From CAVRZR01 sp964354215 (GTDB lineage: Bacteria > Actinomycetota > Coriobacteriia > Anaerosomatales > CAVRZR01): a DNA stretch of 15,163 bases. The stretch lies in contig CAYGYT010000045.1 of assembly GCA_964354215.1 (NCBI GenBank), positions 1 through 15,163 on the forward strand, read 5' to 3'. The position numbers and the translations under genes are program-made. The notes beneath the pieces are model-generated. The model was not told the origin of the DNA and did no database searches. It was given only the letters and a program-made list of their open reading frames with translations. Positions 7,130-13,879 of the stretch are shown piece by piece (the first letter of the stretch is position 1; every line of letters begins with the position of its first letter).

Positions 7130-8704
7130 CTACCCGCCCAGTTTGCGCGCAAGCAGCTCGTTCACGACCTTGGGGTTTGCCTGGCCGCCCATCTCGCGCA
7201 TGACCTGGCCGACGAAGAAGCCCATGAGCCCGGTCTTGCCGCCGCGGTAGGCCGCGACTTGGCCGGGATTTGCGGCGATCACACGGTCCACGACCTCTTC
7301 GATCGCAGTGGTGTCGCTCACCTGCTTCATGCCTTTGAGCTCGACGATGGCACCGGGCGCGTCTCCGGTGGCGGCCATCTCCGCGAACACATCCTTGGCC
7401 TGCTTGCTCGAGATAATGCCGTCCTCCACGAGCTCGACGAGTTCGGCGACCATGCTCGGCACGATGCGCGACTCCGTGACCGCGATAGCTTCGGCGTTCA
7501 GGTACGCCGAGAGGTCGTTTAGCATGACATTGCTGATCGCCTTCGCACGCTCGAGCCCGGCGATCGTCACGGCGCTCTCGAAGAACTCGGTCATGTCGAG
7601 GTCCTCGGTGAGAACGGTTGCGTCGTGCGAGCGCAGCCCGAAGTCGCGCATGAATCGCGTGCGGCGAGCGTCCGGCAGCTCGGGCAGCTGCCCTCGGATG
7701 TTCTCGATGTAGTCCGTGGAGAACTCGAAGGGCACCATGTCGGGCTCGGGGAAGTAGCGGTAGTCGTGCGCCTCTTCCTTGCTGCGGAGCGCGCTCGTGC
7801 GCTTCGCGCCGGCGTCCCAGTGGCGCGTCTCCTGCACAACCCGGCCGCCGCCGTCGACCATGTCGGCCTGCCGCACGATCTCGTAGGCGAGCGCGTCGGC
7901 AAGCGACTTGAACGAATTCATGTTCTTGACCTCGGACTTCGTGCCGAGGTCGGTCTCACCACGACGGCGGATGCTCACGTTCCCGTCAACGCGCAGCGAG
8001 CCCTCTTCCATGTTGCAGTCAGAGATGCCGAGGGTAAGCCACGTGAGCCGAAGCTTCTGCGCGAACCGGCGCGCCTCCTCGGGCGTGCGGATGTCGGGTT
8101 CGGTCACGAGCTCGATGAGCGGCGTGCCGGCGCGATTGAAATCGACGAGCGAGTGCGTCGCGCCCGCGAGACGCCCCTCGCTGCCACCAACGTGGATCAT
8201 CTTGCCGGTGTCTTCTTCGAGGTGGATGCGCGTGATGCCGATGCGCGTCGTGTACTCGTCGTCGGTCGCACCATCGAGGGTCGCGCGGTCGACGCGCTGT
8301 GCCACTGCAGCGGTTCCCTCGATCTCGATGTCGACCCACCCGTGCTCGCAGAAGGGCAGGTCGTACTGGGAGATCTGGTAGTCCTTTGGCATGTCGGGAT
8401 AGAAGTACTGCTTGCGATGGAAGAGGCTGTACGGCGCGATCTGGCAATTCGTGGCGAGCCCGGCGAGCACGGTAAGATCGATCGCGTGCTGGTTCGGCAC
8501 CGGAAGCGCTCCCGGCATCCCCAGACACACCGGGCACACGCGCGTATTGGGCTCCCCGCCAAAGGCCACCGGGCAGCCGCAGAACATCTTCGTGCGGCTC
8601 GCGGTGAGCTCGGTGTGTATCTCGAGGCCGATGACGGCCTCCCAGCGCTCGAGGACCTCCTCGAGACGCGATCTCGTCGCGGTGTTGGCAGTGCTCTCGG
8701 CCAC
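7130..8704 (-). CDS. gatB: Asp-tRNA(Asn)/Glu-tRNA(Gln) amidotransferase subunit B
   Basis: Kinase-like subunit of GatCAB. It phosphorylates the mischarged Glu-tRNA(Gln) or Asp-tRNA(Asn), and ammonia from GatA then converts the intermediate to the amide. Complete at 524 residues. Motifs: VIGLEIHTEL, the zinc site FCGCP and RVCPVCLGMPG, HLEEDTGK, SLVDFNRAGTPLIELVTEPD, MEEGSLRVDGNVSIR, KSEVKNMNSF and HDYRYFPEPDM, then the C-terminal YqeY-like tRNA-binding domain ending in NPKVVNELLARKLGG. The frame runs upstream to 8827, but the GTG at 8704 has GGAGG 8 bases before it and leaves a modest N-terminal extension of about 22 residues before the conserved start. It is not adjacent to gatA here: a membrane gene and a gap intervene. 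Confidence 0.97.
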   Translation of the reverse strand: MAESTANTATRSRLEEVLERWEAVIGLEIHTELTASRTKMFCGCPVAFGGEPNTRVCPVCLGMPGALPVPNQHAIDLTVLAGLATNCQIAPYSLFHRKQYFYPDMPKDYQISQYDLPFCEHGWVDIEIEGTAAVAQRVDRATLDGATDDEYTTRIGITRIHLEEDTGKMIHVGGSEGRLAGATHSLVDFNRAGTPLIELVTEPDIRTPEEARRFAQKLRLTWLTLGISDCNMEEGSLRVDGNVSIRRRGETDLGTKSEVKNMNSFKSLADALAYEIVRQADMVDGGGRVVQETRHWDAGAKRTSALRSKEEAHDYRYFPEPDMVPFEFSTDYIENIRGQLPELPDARRTRFMRDFGLRSHDATVLTEDLDMTEFFESAVTIAGLERAKAISNVMLNDLSAYLNAEAIAVTESRIVPSMVAELVELVEDGIISSKQAKDVFAEMAATGDAPGAIVELKGMKQVSDTTAIEEVVDRVIAANPGQVAAYRGGKTGLMGFFVGQVMREMGGQANPKVVNELLARKLGG

Positions 8705-8740
8705 CGGCGCGGCCTCCCTGTCTGTCGCACGCGCCGTGAT

Positions 8741-8766
8741 GCGGGGCGGGCAGATGAACCGCCCGC
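8741..8766 (-). promoter_or_regulatory. Bulged hairpin in the gatB leader
   Basis: Read on the minus strand, GCGGGCGG pairs with CCGCCCCGC leaving one bulged C and a 9-base loop. It sits 37 bases before the gatB GTG. TAGAAT near 8805-8810 (minus strand) could be a -10 for gatB but no -35 is seen. No T-box or other named leader is recognisable. Confidence 0.22.
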
Positions 8767-8833
8767 ACCGCCTCACGCGCTGCCTTCGTACGGTGCAGAC
8801 GATTCTACTGGAAGCACTCGATGGCATGCTCGT

Positions 8834-8858
8834 GAAGCGGCGCCAAGCGCGCCGCTTC
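8834..8858 (-). terminator. Hairpin after the DUF7144-like membrane gene
   Basis: Perfect 10-bp inverted repeat GAAGCGGCGC / GCGCCGCTTC with a 5-base loop, 17 bases past the stop codon at 8876. No T tract. If it terminates, gatB is transcribed from its own promoter rather than from upstream. Confidence 0.5.
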
Positions 8859-8875
8859 GGCTGCCAACCGTCGCG

Positions 8876-9322
8876 CTACACGGCGTGTGGGCGTTGTCCG
8901 CCCGCAGCCGCCGCCTCCTGCCCGAAGGCCTCTCGGACCTCGTGCGTGGAGAGATACCACGCCATAAGCGCGCTCACAACGCCGCTGACTGCCGCCGTGG
9001 CAGCCGTCTGCGTCATGAAGAGCATGACGATCGAGCCCGCGACACCGAGCAGGTACGTCGCAACGCCGAGGGGCCAGGCCCACGCCTTCACGCCGAATGC
9101 GCCGATGCCGTAGGCAATCCCCATCACGCCGAGAAGCGCAAGGCCCGCACCCATCGCGTACAAGACACTCGACGAGATGGAGACCACATCGCCTCTGAGC
9201 CACGAAGCCTCGAGGAACTCGAGACTCGCGATGTTGAAGTAGCCGAGCGCTACGCCGATCTGAGCCAGCCCGAGGATGATGGCGACCACCGCCACAAATG
9301 TGATACCAGCTGGACGCTTCAT
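8876..9322 (-). CDS. Four-helix membrane protein, DUF7144-like
   Basis: 148-residue product with four hydrophobic segments (about residues 7-28, 50-72, 79-99 and 103-125). The opening MKRPAGITFVAVVAIILG, a middle WAWPLGVATYLLG and the closing segment MAWYLSTHEVREAFGQ follow the pattern of small DUF7144-type membrane proteins, which end in a Y-L-x-x-x-x-V-R-x-A-F-G motif. Function is unknown for the family. The ATG at 9322 has an excellent ribosome site, GGAAGGAGG, 6 bases upstream. It lies between gatA and gatB, on the same strand, which is unusual for the gat operon. The family name is given from memory of the pattern and is less certain than the membrane topology. Confidence 0.72.
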   Translation of the reverse strand: MKRPAGITFVAVVAIILGLAQIGVALGYFNIASLEFLEASWLRGDVVSISSSVLYAMGAGLALLGVMGIAYGIGAFGVKAWAWPLGVATYLLGVAGSIVMLFMTQTAATAAVSGVVSALMAWYLSTHEVREAFGQEAAAAGGQRPHAV

Positions 9323-9368
9323 CGTCGGCCTCCTTCCTCACTCTAGGCCGTCGATTCGTGCGTCACCG

Positions 9369-9439
9369 AGGCACCCGGTTCCCGGTGCCTGCATGATGCA
9401 GATACCCGCATCGGGGCACCCTGTCCCGCATCTTGCGGG
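9369..9439 (-). repeat. Cluster of three short inverted repeats upstream of the membrane gene
   Basis: Within about 70 bases: AGGCACC / GGTGCCT (9369-9390), CTGCAT-G-ATGCAG (9389-9401) and CCCGCA-TCT-TGCGGG (9425-9439). CCCGCATC also occurs twice and GGCACCC twice, so the stretch is partly a diverged direct repeat. It lies between the gap that hides the gatA end and the DUF7144-like gene. It may be a terminator region, an operator, or a structured leader. Confidence 0.4.
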
Positions 9440-9460
9440 GCCGTCCGACGAGCGGTCGCG

Positions 9461-9560
9461 NNNNNNNNNNNNNNNNNNNNNNNNNNNNNNNNNNNNNNNN
9501 NNNNNNNNNNNNNNNNNNNNNNNNNNNNNNNNNNNNNNNNNNNNNNNNNNNNNNNNNNNN
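9461..9560. other. Assembly gap of 100 N
   Basis: Exactly 100 N. It hides the end of gatA and whatever separates it from the structured intergenic stretch. The roughly 35-45 missing gatA residues would need more than 100 bases, so the real length is unknown. Confidence 0.95.
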
Positions 9561-10975
9561 CCGATAAGCTGCAGTCCAACAGGGAGCCCGCTCTCGGAGC
9601 CGAGCCCGGCGGGAACGCTCACAGCGCAGTTCCCAGCAAGGTTCACGGGGATCGTGAAGATGTCGGAGAGGTACATGGCGAGCGGGTCGGCCGATTTCTC
9701 GCCGAGCTTGAAGGCGACCGTCGGGCTCGTCGGCGTGATGAGCACGTCGAAGCGCTCGAACGCCGCCTGGAAGTCGCGTTTGATGAGCGTGCGAGCCTTC
9801 TGCGCCTGGCCGTAGTAGGCGTCGTAGTAGCCCGCCGAGAGCGCGTAGGTGCCGAGCATAATCCGGCGGATGCTCTCAGGACCGAACCCTTCGGCGCGCG
9901 AGCGCATGTACATGTCGAGCACGTCGGTTGCGTCATCCACGCGGTACCCGTAGCGCACGGAGTCGAAGCGCGCCAGGTTACTCGAGGCCTCGGCGGGCCC
10001 GATGATGTAGTACGCCGAGAGCCCGTGCTTCGCGCTTGGCAGGTCCACTTCCCCGACCTCGGCGCCGAGCGCTTCGAAGAGCGCCCCTGCCCTCTGGGTG
10101 GCCTCAAGGACCTCAGCCGAGCACCCCTCGACGTCGAGCAAGTCACGCACGAGCCCGACCCGCAGTCCCTTCACTCCGCCTTCCGCAGCGCCCTCGGCGA
10201 CAGCAGCTGCGTAGTCGTCGACTGCGGTGTCAGTGCTCGTTGCGTCCATCGGGTCCTTGCCCGCGATGGCACCGAGCACGAGCGCGACGTCGTCGACGCT
10301 CTTGCCAAACGGACCGATCTGGTCGAGCGAACTGCCGAAGGCGACGACCCCATACCGGCTCACGCGACCGTACGTCGGCTTGAGCGCGACGGTGCCCGTG
10401 AGCGAACCGGGTTGACGGATCGAGCCGCCGGTGTCGCTGCCAAGCGACACGACCACCTCGCCCGCACTCACGCACGCAGCAGAACCGCCGCTCGACCCGC
10501 CCGGCACCCGCTCGAGGTCCCACGGGTTGTGGGTTGGCCCGAACGCGCTGTTCTCCGTCGACGAGCCGAACGCGAACTCATCCATGTTGCACTTGCCGAT
10601 CGGCAGCGCACCCGCATCGAGCAGTCGGCGAACGGCGGTGCAGTCATACACGCTCTGGTACGGCTCCAGGATCTTGCTTCCGCACGTCGCGTGCGTGCCG
10701 ACGAGGTTCATGTTGTCCTTGAGACCGGCGGGCACACCGGCAAGCGGCGGCAGGGGCTCGCCAGCCGCAACGGCCGCGTCGACCTTCTCGGCGGCGGCGT
10801 AGGCAAGCTCGGGCGTGAGCTGCAGAAACGCGTGCACGCGCGAATCGAGCGCCTCTATGCGGGCGAAGGCCGCGTCGACAACCTCGCGCGCCGAGAACTC
10901 AGCGGCCGACAGCCCCTCGCGCACGGCACGTGCGCCGAGAGCCGAGAGGTCGAGCCCGTTTCCCGCGGGAGGCAC
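9561..10975 (-). CDS. gatA: Asp-tRNA(Asn)/Glu-tRNA(Gln) amidotransferase subunit A, C-terminus in gap
   Basis: Glutaminase/amidase subunit of GatCAB, releasing ammonia from glutamine for the tRNA-bound intermediate made by GatB. 471 residues are visible. The amidase signature region is clear: the LKDNM Lys, VPGGSSGGSAACVSAG and SLGSDTGGSIRQPG supply the Lys-Ser-cisSer triad of the family, followed by LKPTYGRVSRYG and, near the end, VLITPTSPTVAF and LPVGLQLI. After QLI the family usually continues for about 30-45 residues, which fall in the gap. The segment after GGSIRQP reads GSL where most homologues have AAF or similar, a minor variation. The GTG start at 10975 overlaps the gatC stop (TAGTG) and has GGAGG 9 bases before it. 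Confidence 0.96.
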
Positions 10976-11064
10976 TACCCTTCGCCTCCGACGCCGACGA
11001 TGCGCGGGATGACGAACGCGCCCTCGGCGGACTCGGGAGCGTTCGCAAGCGCCTGCTCCTGGGT
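10975..11064 (-). CDS. gatC: Amidotransferase subunit C, C-terminal 29 residues only
   Basis: Small GatC subunit that stabilises the GatA-GatB complex. Only the C-terminus is present: QEQALANAPESAEGAFVIP then RIVGV and the stop TAG at 10975-10977. The ALANAPE...G.FVIPRIV ending is diagnostic of GatC. The other roughly 65-70 residues lie in the gap. Overlap of its stop with the gatA GTG indicates translational coupling. The predicted promoter lies just beyond the gap. Confidence 0.9.
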   Translation of the reverse strand, partial: TQEQALANAPESAEGAFVIPRIVGVGGEG

Positions 11065-11164
11065 NNNNNNNNNNNNNNNNNNNNNNNNNNNNNNNNNNNN
11101 NNNNNNNNNNNNNNNNNNNNNNNNNNNNNNNNNNNNNNNNNNNNNNNNNNNNNNNNNNNNNNNN
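11065..11164. other. Assembly gap of 100 N
   Basis: Exactly 100 N. The missing part of gatC alone needs about 200 bases, so the placeholder is shorter than the real sequence if the two sides are truly adjacent. Confidence 0.95.
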
Positions 11165-11187
11165 GTCGAGCGAGGGTGAACGCGCCA

Positions 11188-11216
11188 ATGATACCCGACC
11201 TGCGGAATGGGACGAA
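11188..11216 (-). promoter_or_regulatory. Possible promoter for the gat operon
   Basis: On the minus strand, TATCAT (11188-11193) differs from the -10 consensus at one base. Exactly 17 bases upstream is TTCGTC (11211-11216), a poor -35 that lies inside the first repeat unit. It faces toward gatC. A weak -35 next to repeats would suit an activated promoter, but this is inference. Confidence 0.35.
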
Positions 11217-11261
11217 CTGCGAGGAATCGCGACGAATCGAAACGAATCGCAACGAATCATC
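11212..11261. repeat. Five tandem 10-bp repeats, core ACGAATCG
   Basis: Consecutive units ACGAACTGCG, AGGAATCGCG, ACGAATCGAA, ACGAATCGCA and ACGAATCATC with no spacer. The period equals about one helical turn, so all copies face the same side of the DNA, as expected for a cooperative protein-binding array. The array abuts the possible gat promoter. Confidence 0.7.
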
Positions 11262-11338
11262 CTCGCGGACGATGCGCTTTCCGGGCAAGTCCAGTAGGCT
11301 TCGAGCACTGGGGGGCGCGCATTGTGAGTGAAACGAAG

Positions 11339-11387
11339 ATGCGGCCGTGACGTCGATTCTGGCGAGGAATCGGAGTTGCGGCCGCAT
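11339..11387. repeat. Nested 49-nt inverted repeat
   Basis: Outer arms ATGCGGCCG / CGGCCGCAT (9 bp), inner arms CGATTC / GAATCG (6 bp), separated by symmetrical 6-base unpaired stretches and a 7-base loop. The inner right arm lies in GCGAGGAATCG, an 11-base sequence that also occurs at 11219-11229 inside the tandem repeats. It may be a structured RNA, a terminator-like element or a regulator site. Confidence 0.5.
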
Positions 11388-11641
11388 AAGCATTTCTTGG
11401 GGGCGGTCTTGGGCGCGCCTTGTGTCGGACGCATCGCTTGCTCACTCAGCGTCAATCGAGACGAGATCGGAGCCTCCGGTTCAGATCCGGTCCTCACGGA
11501 TTGATTGACTTGTCTCCAGGCAGACGAGAAAGCCCTGACGAACGATGCCACGGCTGGGGCCTTCCGGGGAAGGAACGTACAAGGGTGGGAACGGGGCCAC
11601 GAGCCTCCCATCTGATGCTTGATGCCGCGTAGGGGGTCGAG

Positions 11642-12505
11642 ATGGACGTGATCGTGAACTTCACGCCGACGGGGATGATACCTACCAGATCTATGACACC
11701 CCATGTGCCCATCTCAGTGAACGAGATCGTGGAAGATGTGCACGAGGCGGTGGGGATCGGCATCACGATGGTCCACATCCACGCCAGAGACGAGCGCACC
11801 GGAAAGCCCACGTGCAGCGCCGACGTCTACGGAGACATCATCGCTGGCATCCGCAAGTTTGATCAGGAGTTGATTATCGGTGTGTCGCTCAGCGGTCGTG
11901 ACATCGTCGAGTTGAGGAGCCGCGCAGAGCCACTACAGCTTGCAGGTGACCTCAAGCCAGACATGGGCAGCTTGACCCTGAGTTCGCTCAACTTCAACCG
12001 ACAGGCCAGCGTTAATGCTCCAGATACGATTCAAGCACTGGCCGCTGAGATGCTATCCAGGGGAGTGCTAGCCGAGCTCGAGGCTTTCGATAGCGGCATG
12101 ATCAACTACGCCAAGTACTTGGAAAGGAAAGGCCTGCTCCAACGGCCGCACTACTTCAACCTCCTCCTGGGCAACATCGCCTGCGCACAGGCCGACATGC
12201 TTCATGTAGGAGTAATGCTGAACGATCTTCCCGATGAGTCGTACTGGAGCCTCGCCGGAATAGGCAGGGCGCAGTTGCCCATGAATTCGGTGGGTATCGC
12301 TCTTGGGGGAGGCGTCCGAGTAGGGCTCGAAGACAATATCTGGTACGACGATGACAGGACAAAACCCGCCACAAATGCGGACCTGCTCAAAAGGATCCGT
12401 CGTCTGACCGAAGCTCACGAGCGCCAAGTCATGCCGGCTCGGCGACTCAGAACACTGCTTGGTCTCCATCAAGGCCATGGACAGTACGGTCGAGCGGTCC
12501 CGTGA
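11642..12505 (+). CDS. Beta-keto acid cleavage enzyme (BKACE, DUF849)
   Basis: 287-residue TIM-barrel enzyme of the family typified by 3-keto-5-aminohexanoate cleavage enzyme (Kce). Family reaction: beta-keto acid plus acetyl-CoA gives acetoacetate plus a new acyl-CoA. Landmarks: VNFTPTGMIPTR, TPHVPIS, VHIHARD (His45 and His47, metal ligands), VSLSGR, KPDMGSLTLSS, ELEAFDSGM, and GGGVRVGLEDNIWYDD (Arg226, Glu230 metal ligand, Asp231). All key family residues are therefore present. The ATG at 11642 has GGGGG 5 bases upstream. Codons such as AGG, AGA, CTA and ATA occur more than in neighbours, and one sample line (12061-12120) has 33 G+C of 60 against 42 of 60 in gatA (10021-10080), suggesting acquisition by transfer. 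No lysine-fermentation partners are adjacent, so the substrate is open. Confidence 0.92.
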   Translation: MDVIVNFTPTGMIPTRSMTPHVPISVNEIVEDVHEAVGIGITMVHIHARDERTGKPTCSADVYGDIIAGIRKFDQELIIGVSLSGRDIVELRSRAEPLQLAGDLKPDMGSLTLSSLNFNRQASVNAPDTIQALAAEMLSRGVLAELEAFDSGMINYAKYLERKGLLQRPHYFNLLLGNIACAQADMLHVGVMLNDLPDESYWSLAGIGRAQLPMNSVGIALGGGVRVGLEDNIWYDDDRTKPATNADLLKRIRRLTEAHERQVMPARRLRTLLGLHQGHGQYGRAVP

Positions 12506-12520
12506 TCAAAGCCCCTGGCT

Positions 12521-12551
12521 CTGCGATGCTGTCTTCTGCGAAGGATCGCAG
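12521..12551 (+). terminator. Possible stem downstream of the BKACE gene
   Basis: CTGCGAT / ATCGCAG, 7 bp with a 17-base loop, 15 bases after the stop codon. It is flanked by two copies of AGCCCCTGG (12510-12518 and 12550-12558). No T tract. Weak alone, but it precedes a second hairpin. Confidence 0.3.
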
Positions 12552-12558
12552 CCCCTGG

Positions 12559-12588
12559 TGACGCCTAGGGCCCTATCGGGGGGCGTCA
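12559..12588. terminator. Hairpin between convergent BKACE and GNAT genes
   Basis: TGACGCC / GGCGTCA, 7 bp, enclosing the palindrome TAGGGCCCTA. The GNAT stop codon (12573-12575) lies in the loop. Placement between convergent genes fits bidirectional termination; after the stem the plus strand reads TTGTC, only weakly T-rich. Confidence 0.4.
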
Positions 12589-13631
12589 TTGTCACTGTCC
12601 CCAAGAGTCCAGTGGAGCTTCGCAGTACGGAGACTCTCCTGAAGGATCTTGTCGTCAGCCAGCCAGCGGAACAGATACGGCCTGGACGTAAGAAAGCCGG
12701 CTGACCTCATGATGTGTCGAAGCTTGGGGGTGCCGACCAGAGCGCGCACATCCGACGCCCCCCGGAGGACTGCGTCCCGTACGATGGTCCGTGTCAGATC
12801 GGCGAGACCAGCCTCGTCTTCGAGGTCACCGAACATGTCCAGGACACGAGCTTCGATGCGGTCGTCGGTCGGGCGGTACCGAACGATGGCACACTGAGTG
12901 CGCCTGTGCGAGGGTCCGCCGAGAAAGAAGGCGAGTTCAGCCCTGTATGGGGCCTCGAGGTAGCGCCATCGAAGAAACTCGGCGCTGCGCAGAGTGGTGA
13001 TCATGTCTGGCGCGGCATGCCTTCGGAAGATCTCCTCTCCTTCACTTGGGTCAAGGGAGTCGACGGCTTCGACACCGATGGGCCGGTAGCGTGACGCCCA
13101 GGCTCGGTAGACCGCGGCGATGGGAGACGCGACGGTAGCACCTGCCCGGGCAGCCCTCCCCCGACTTCCCGATCTCCCCAGCACGCCGGGATGGGACTTT
13201 GGGAATACGGGGACAGTGAGCAGGCGCAGATCATCTCTCAGACCGTAGCCCTGCCGTGAGTAGATCTGGGCGGCTGTCTTGTTTGGGAAGCTCATTCGAA
13301 GCTGCGACCCCTCCAAGACCTTGCGATCGAGCAGTCTCTGAAGGCCCCTACCGCGAAACCGCGGTGACACATACAGATCTACGGCCCAGATGGCTGGCGT
13401 CTCCCTCCCGGCAACAAGACACAGGGCTGGGATCATCCCCCGGTATCCGGCTATCACGCCGTCATAGGTAGCAACAAAGCGTCCTCCCGATCCGCGGTGC
13501 CACCAGTTCCCGTGCTCGATCAGAAACCGCGACTTCCTAGGCCCGAATGCCTCGTCTAGGAACGCGGACAACTCCTGGGGGTCGGCCGTGACCGCTTCCA
13601 CAACCTCGATGCGCGGTTCAGACTCGGCCAT
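12573..13631 (-). CDS. GNAT-family N-acyltransferase
   Basis: 352-residue product. The N-terminal half holds a GNAT core: GGRFVATYDGVIAGYRG, then VDLYVSPRFRGRGLQRLLDR with the acyl-CoA-binding RxxGxG at residues 91-96, and FPNKTAAQIYSRQGYG, the usual end of the fold. The C-terminal half has a second, weaker unit with FLRWRYLEAPYR followed by a beta strand and VLDMFGD, a layout common in two-lobed acyltransferases near surface-polysaccharide genes. The substrate is unknown. Of GTG-GTG-ATG at the start, the ATG at 13631 is chosen because GGAGG lies 5 bases before it. It converges with the BKACE gene and shares its lower-G+C composition. Confidence 0.87.
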   Translation of the reverse strand: MAESEPRIEVVEAVTADPQELSAFLDEAFGPRKSRFLIEHGNWWHRGSGGRFVATYDGVIAGYRGMIPALCLVAGRETPAIWAVDLYVSPRFRGRGLQRLLDRKVLEGSQLRMSFPNKTAAQIYSRQGYGLRDDLRLLTVPVFPKSHPGVLGRSGSRGRAARAGATVASPIAAVYRAWASRYRPIGVEAVDSLDPSEGEEIFRRHAAPDMITTLRSAEFLRWRYLEAPYRAELAFFLGGPSHRRTQCAIVRYRPTDDRIEARVLDMFGDLEDEAGLADLTRTIVRDAVLRGASDVRALVGTPKLRHIMRSAGFLTSRPYLFRWLADDKILQESLRTAKLHWTLGDSDNDAPR

Positions 13632-13669
13632 CACCACCTCCCTCTCAAAGAGGCGACCAGCCCGTCCTC

Positions 13670-13813
13670 TCAGGAACCGTACTGGCGCATGTGACTGCGG
13701 GTCCCCACATAGCAGACCCCCGGCCCCAACCCCCAGGCCGACGGATCCAGTGCCGGTCCCTCGTTGACATCAGCACTGTCACTGGCTCCCGTAATCTCCT
13801 CGTATTCTTCCAC
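13670..13813 (-). CDS. Possible 47-residue small protein
   Basis: The 248 bases between the CPBP-fusion stop and the GNAT start contain a frame with no stop from 13879 down to TGA at 13670-13672. From the GTG at 13813 it encodes VEEYEEITGASD, an acidic first half, then a Gly/Pro-rich GLGPGVCYVGTRSH ending in RQYGS. The frame could begin earlier with a non-ATG codon, or be the tail of a decayed gene. No ribosome site precedes the GTG. Codon use resembles the GNAT gene rather than the GC-rich neighbours. I recognise no family; the peptide-like composition and one Cys give no function. Confidence 0.3.
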   Translation of the reverse strand: MEEYEEITGASDSADVNEGPALDPSAWGLGPGVCYVGTRSHMRQYGS

Positions 13814-13879
13814 GTTCAGACGGCCGCGGCGATCGAGATTGGGTTGCGGGTCAAACCGGTGCCGATCTGTACCGTGCCG

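Larger units (their letters stand above)
11165..11641. other. 476-base gene-poor region between the gat operon and the BKACE gene
   Basis: No convincing gene. Contents from left to right: a minus-strand promoter candidate, five 10-bp tandem repeats, a 49-nt nested inverted repeat, a tandem pair CTTGGGGGCG / CTTGGGCGCG (near 11395-11416), and TTGACT at 11505-11510, a possible plus-strand -35 without a clear -10. A 70-codon open frame at 11420-11632 has no ribosome site and no recognisable product. Confidence 0.6.

Noticed and set aside
7625..9346. 573-codon open frame on the plus strand
   Set aside because: It lies antisense to gatB and the membrane gene; its product is Arg/Ala/Gly-rich with no motif. 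GC-rich genes commonly leave the opposite frame open.
11212..11261. Tandem repeats as a CRISPR array
   Set aside because: Units are 10 bp with no spacers and no cas genes nearby.
11478..11492. GGTTCAGATCC as a tRNA T-arm
   Set aside because: The invariant A of the T-loop is replaced by G, and no matching acceptor stem, D-arm or anticodon arm lies upstream.
11420..11632. 70-codon open frame before the BKACE gene
   Set aside because: No ribosome site, Arg/Gly-rich product without resemblance to anything; probably chance.
12459..12704. 81-codon plus-strand frame between BKACE and GNAT
   Set aside because: Overlaps the end of the BKACE gene in another frame and the antisense of the GNAT gene.
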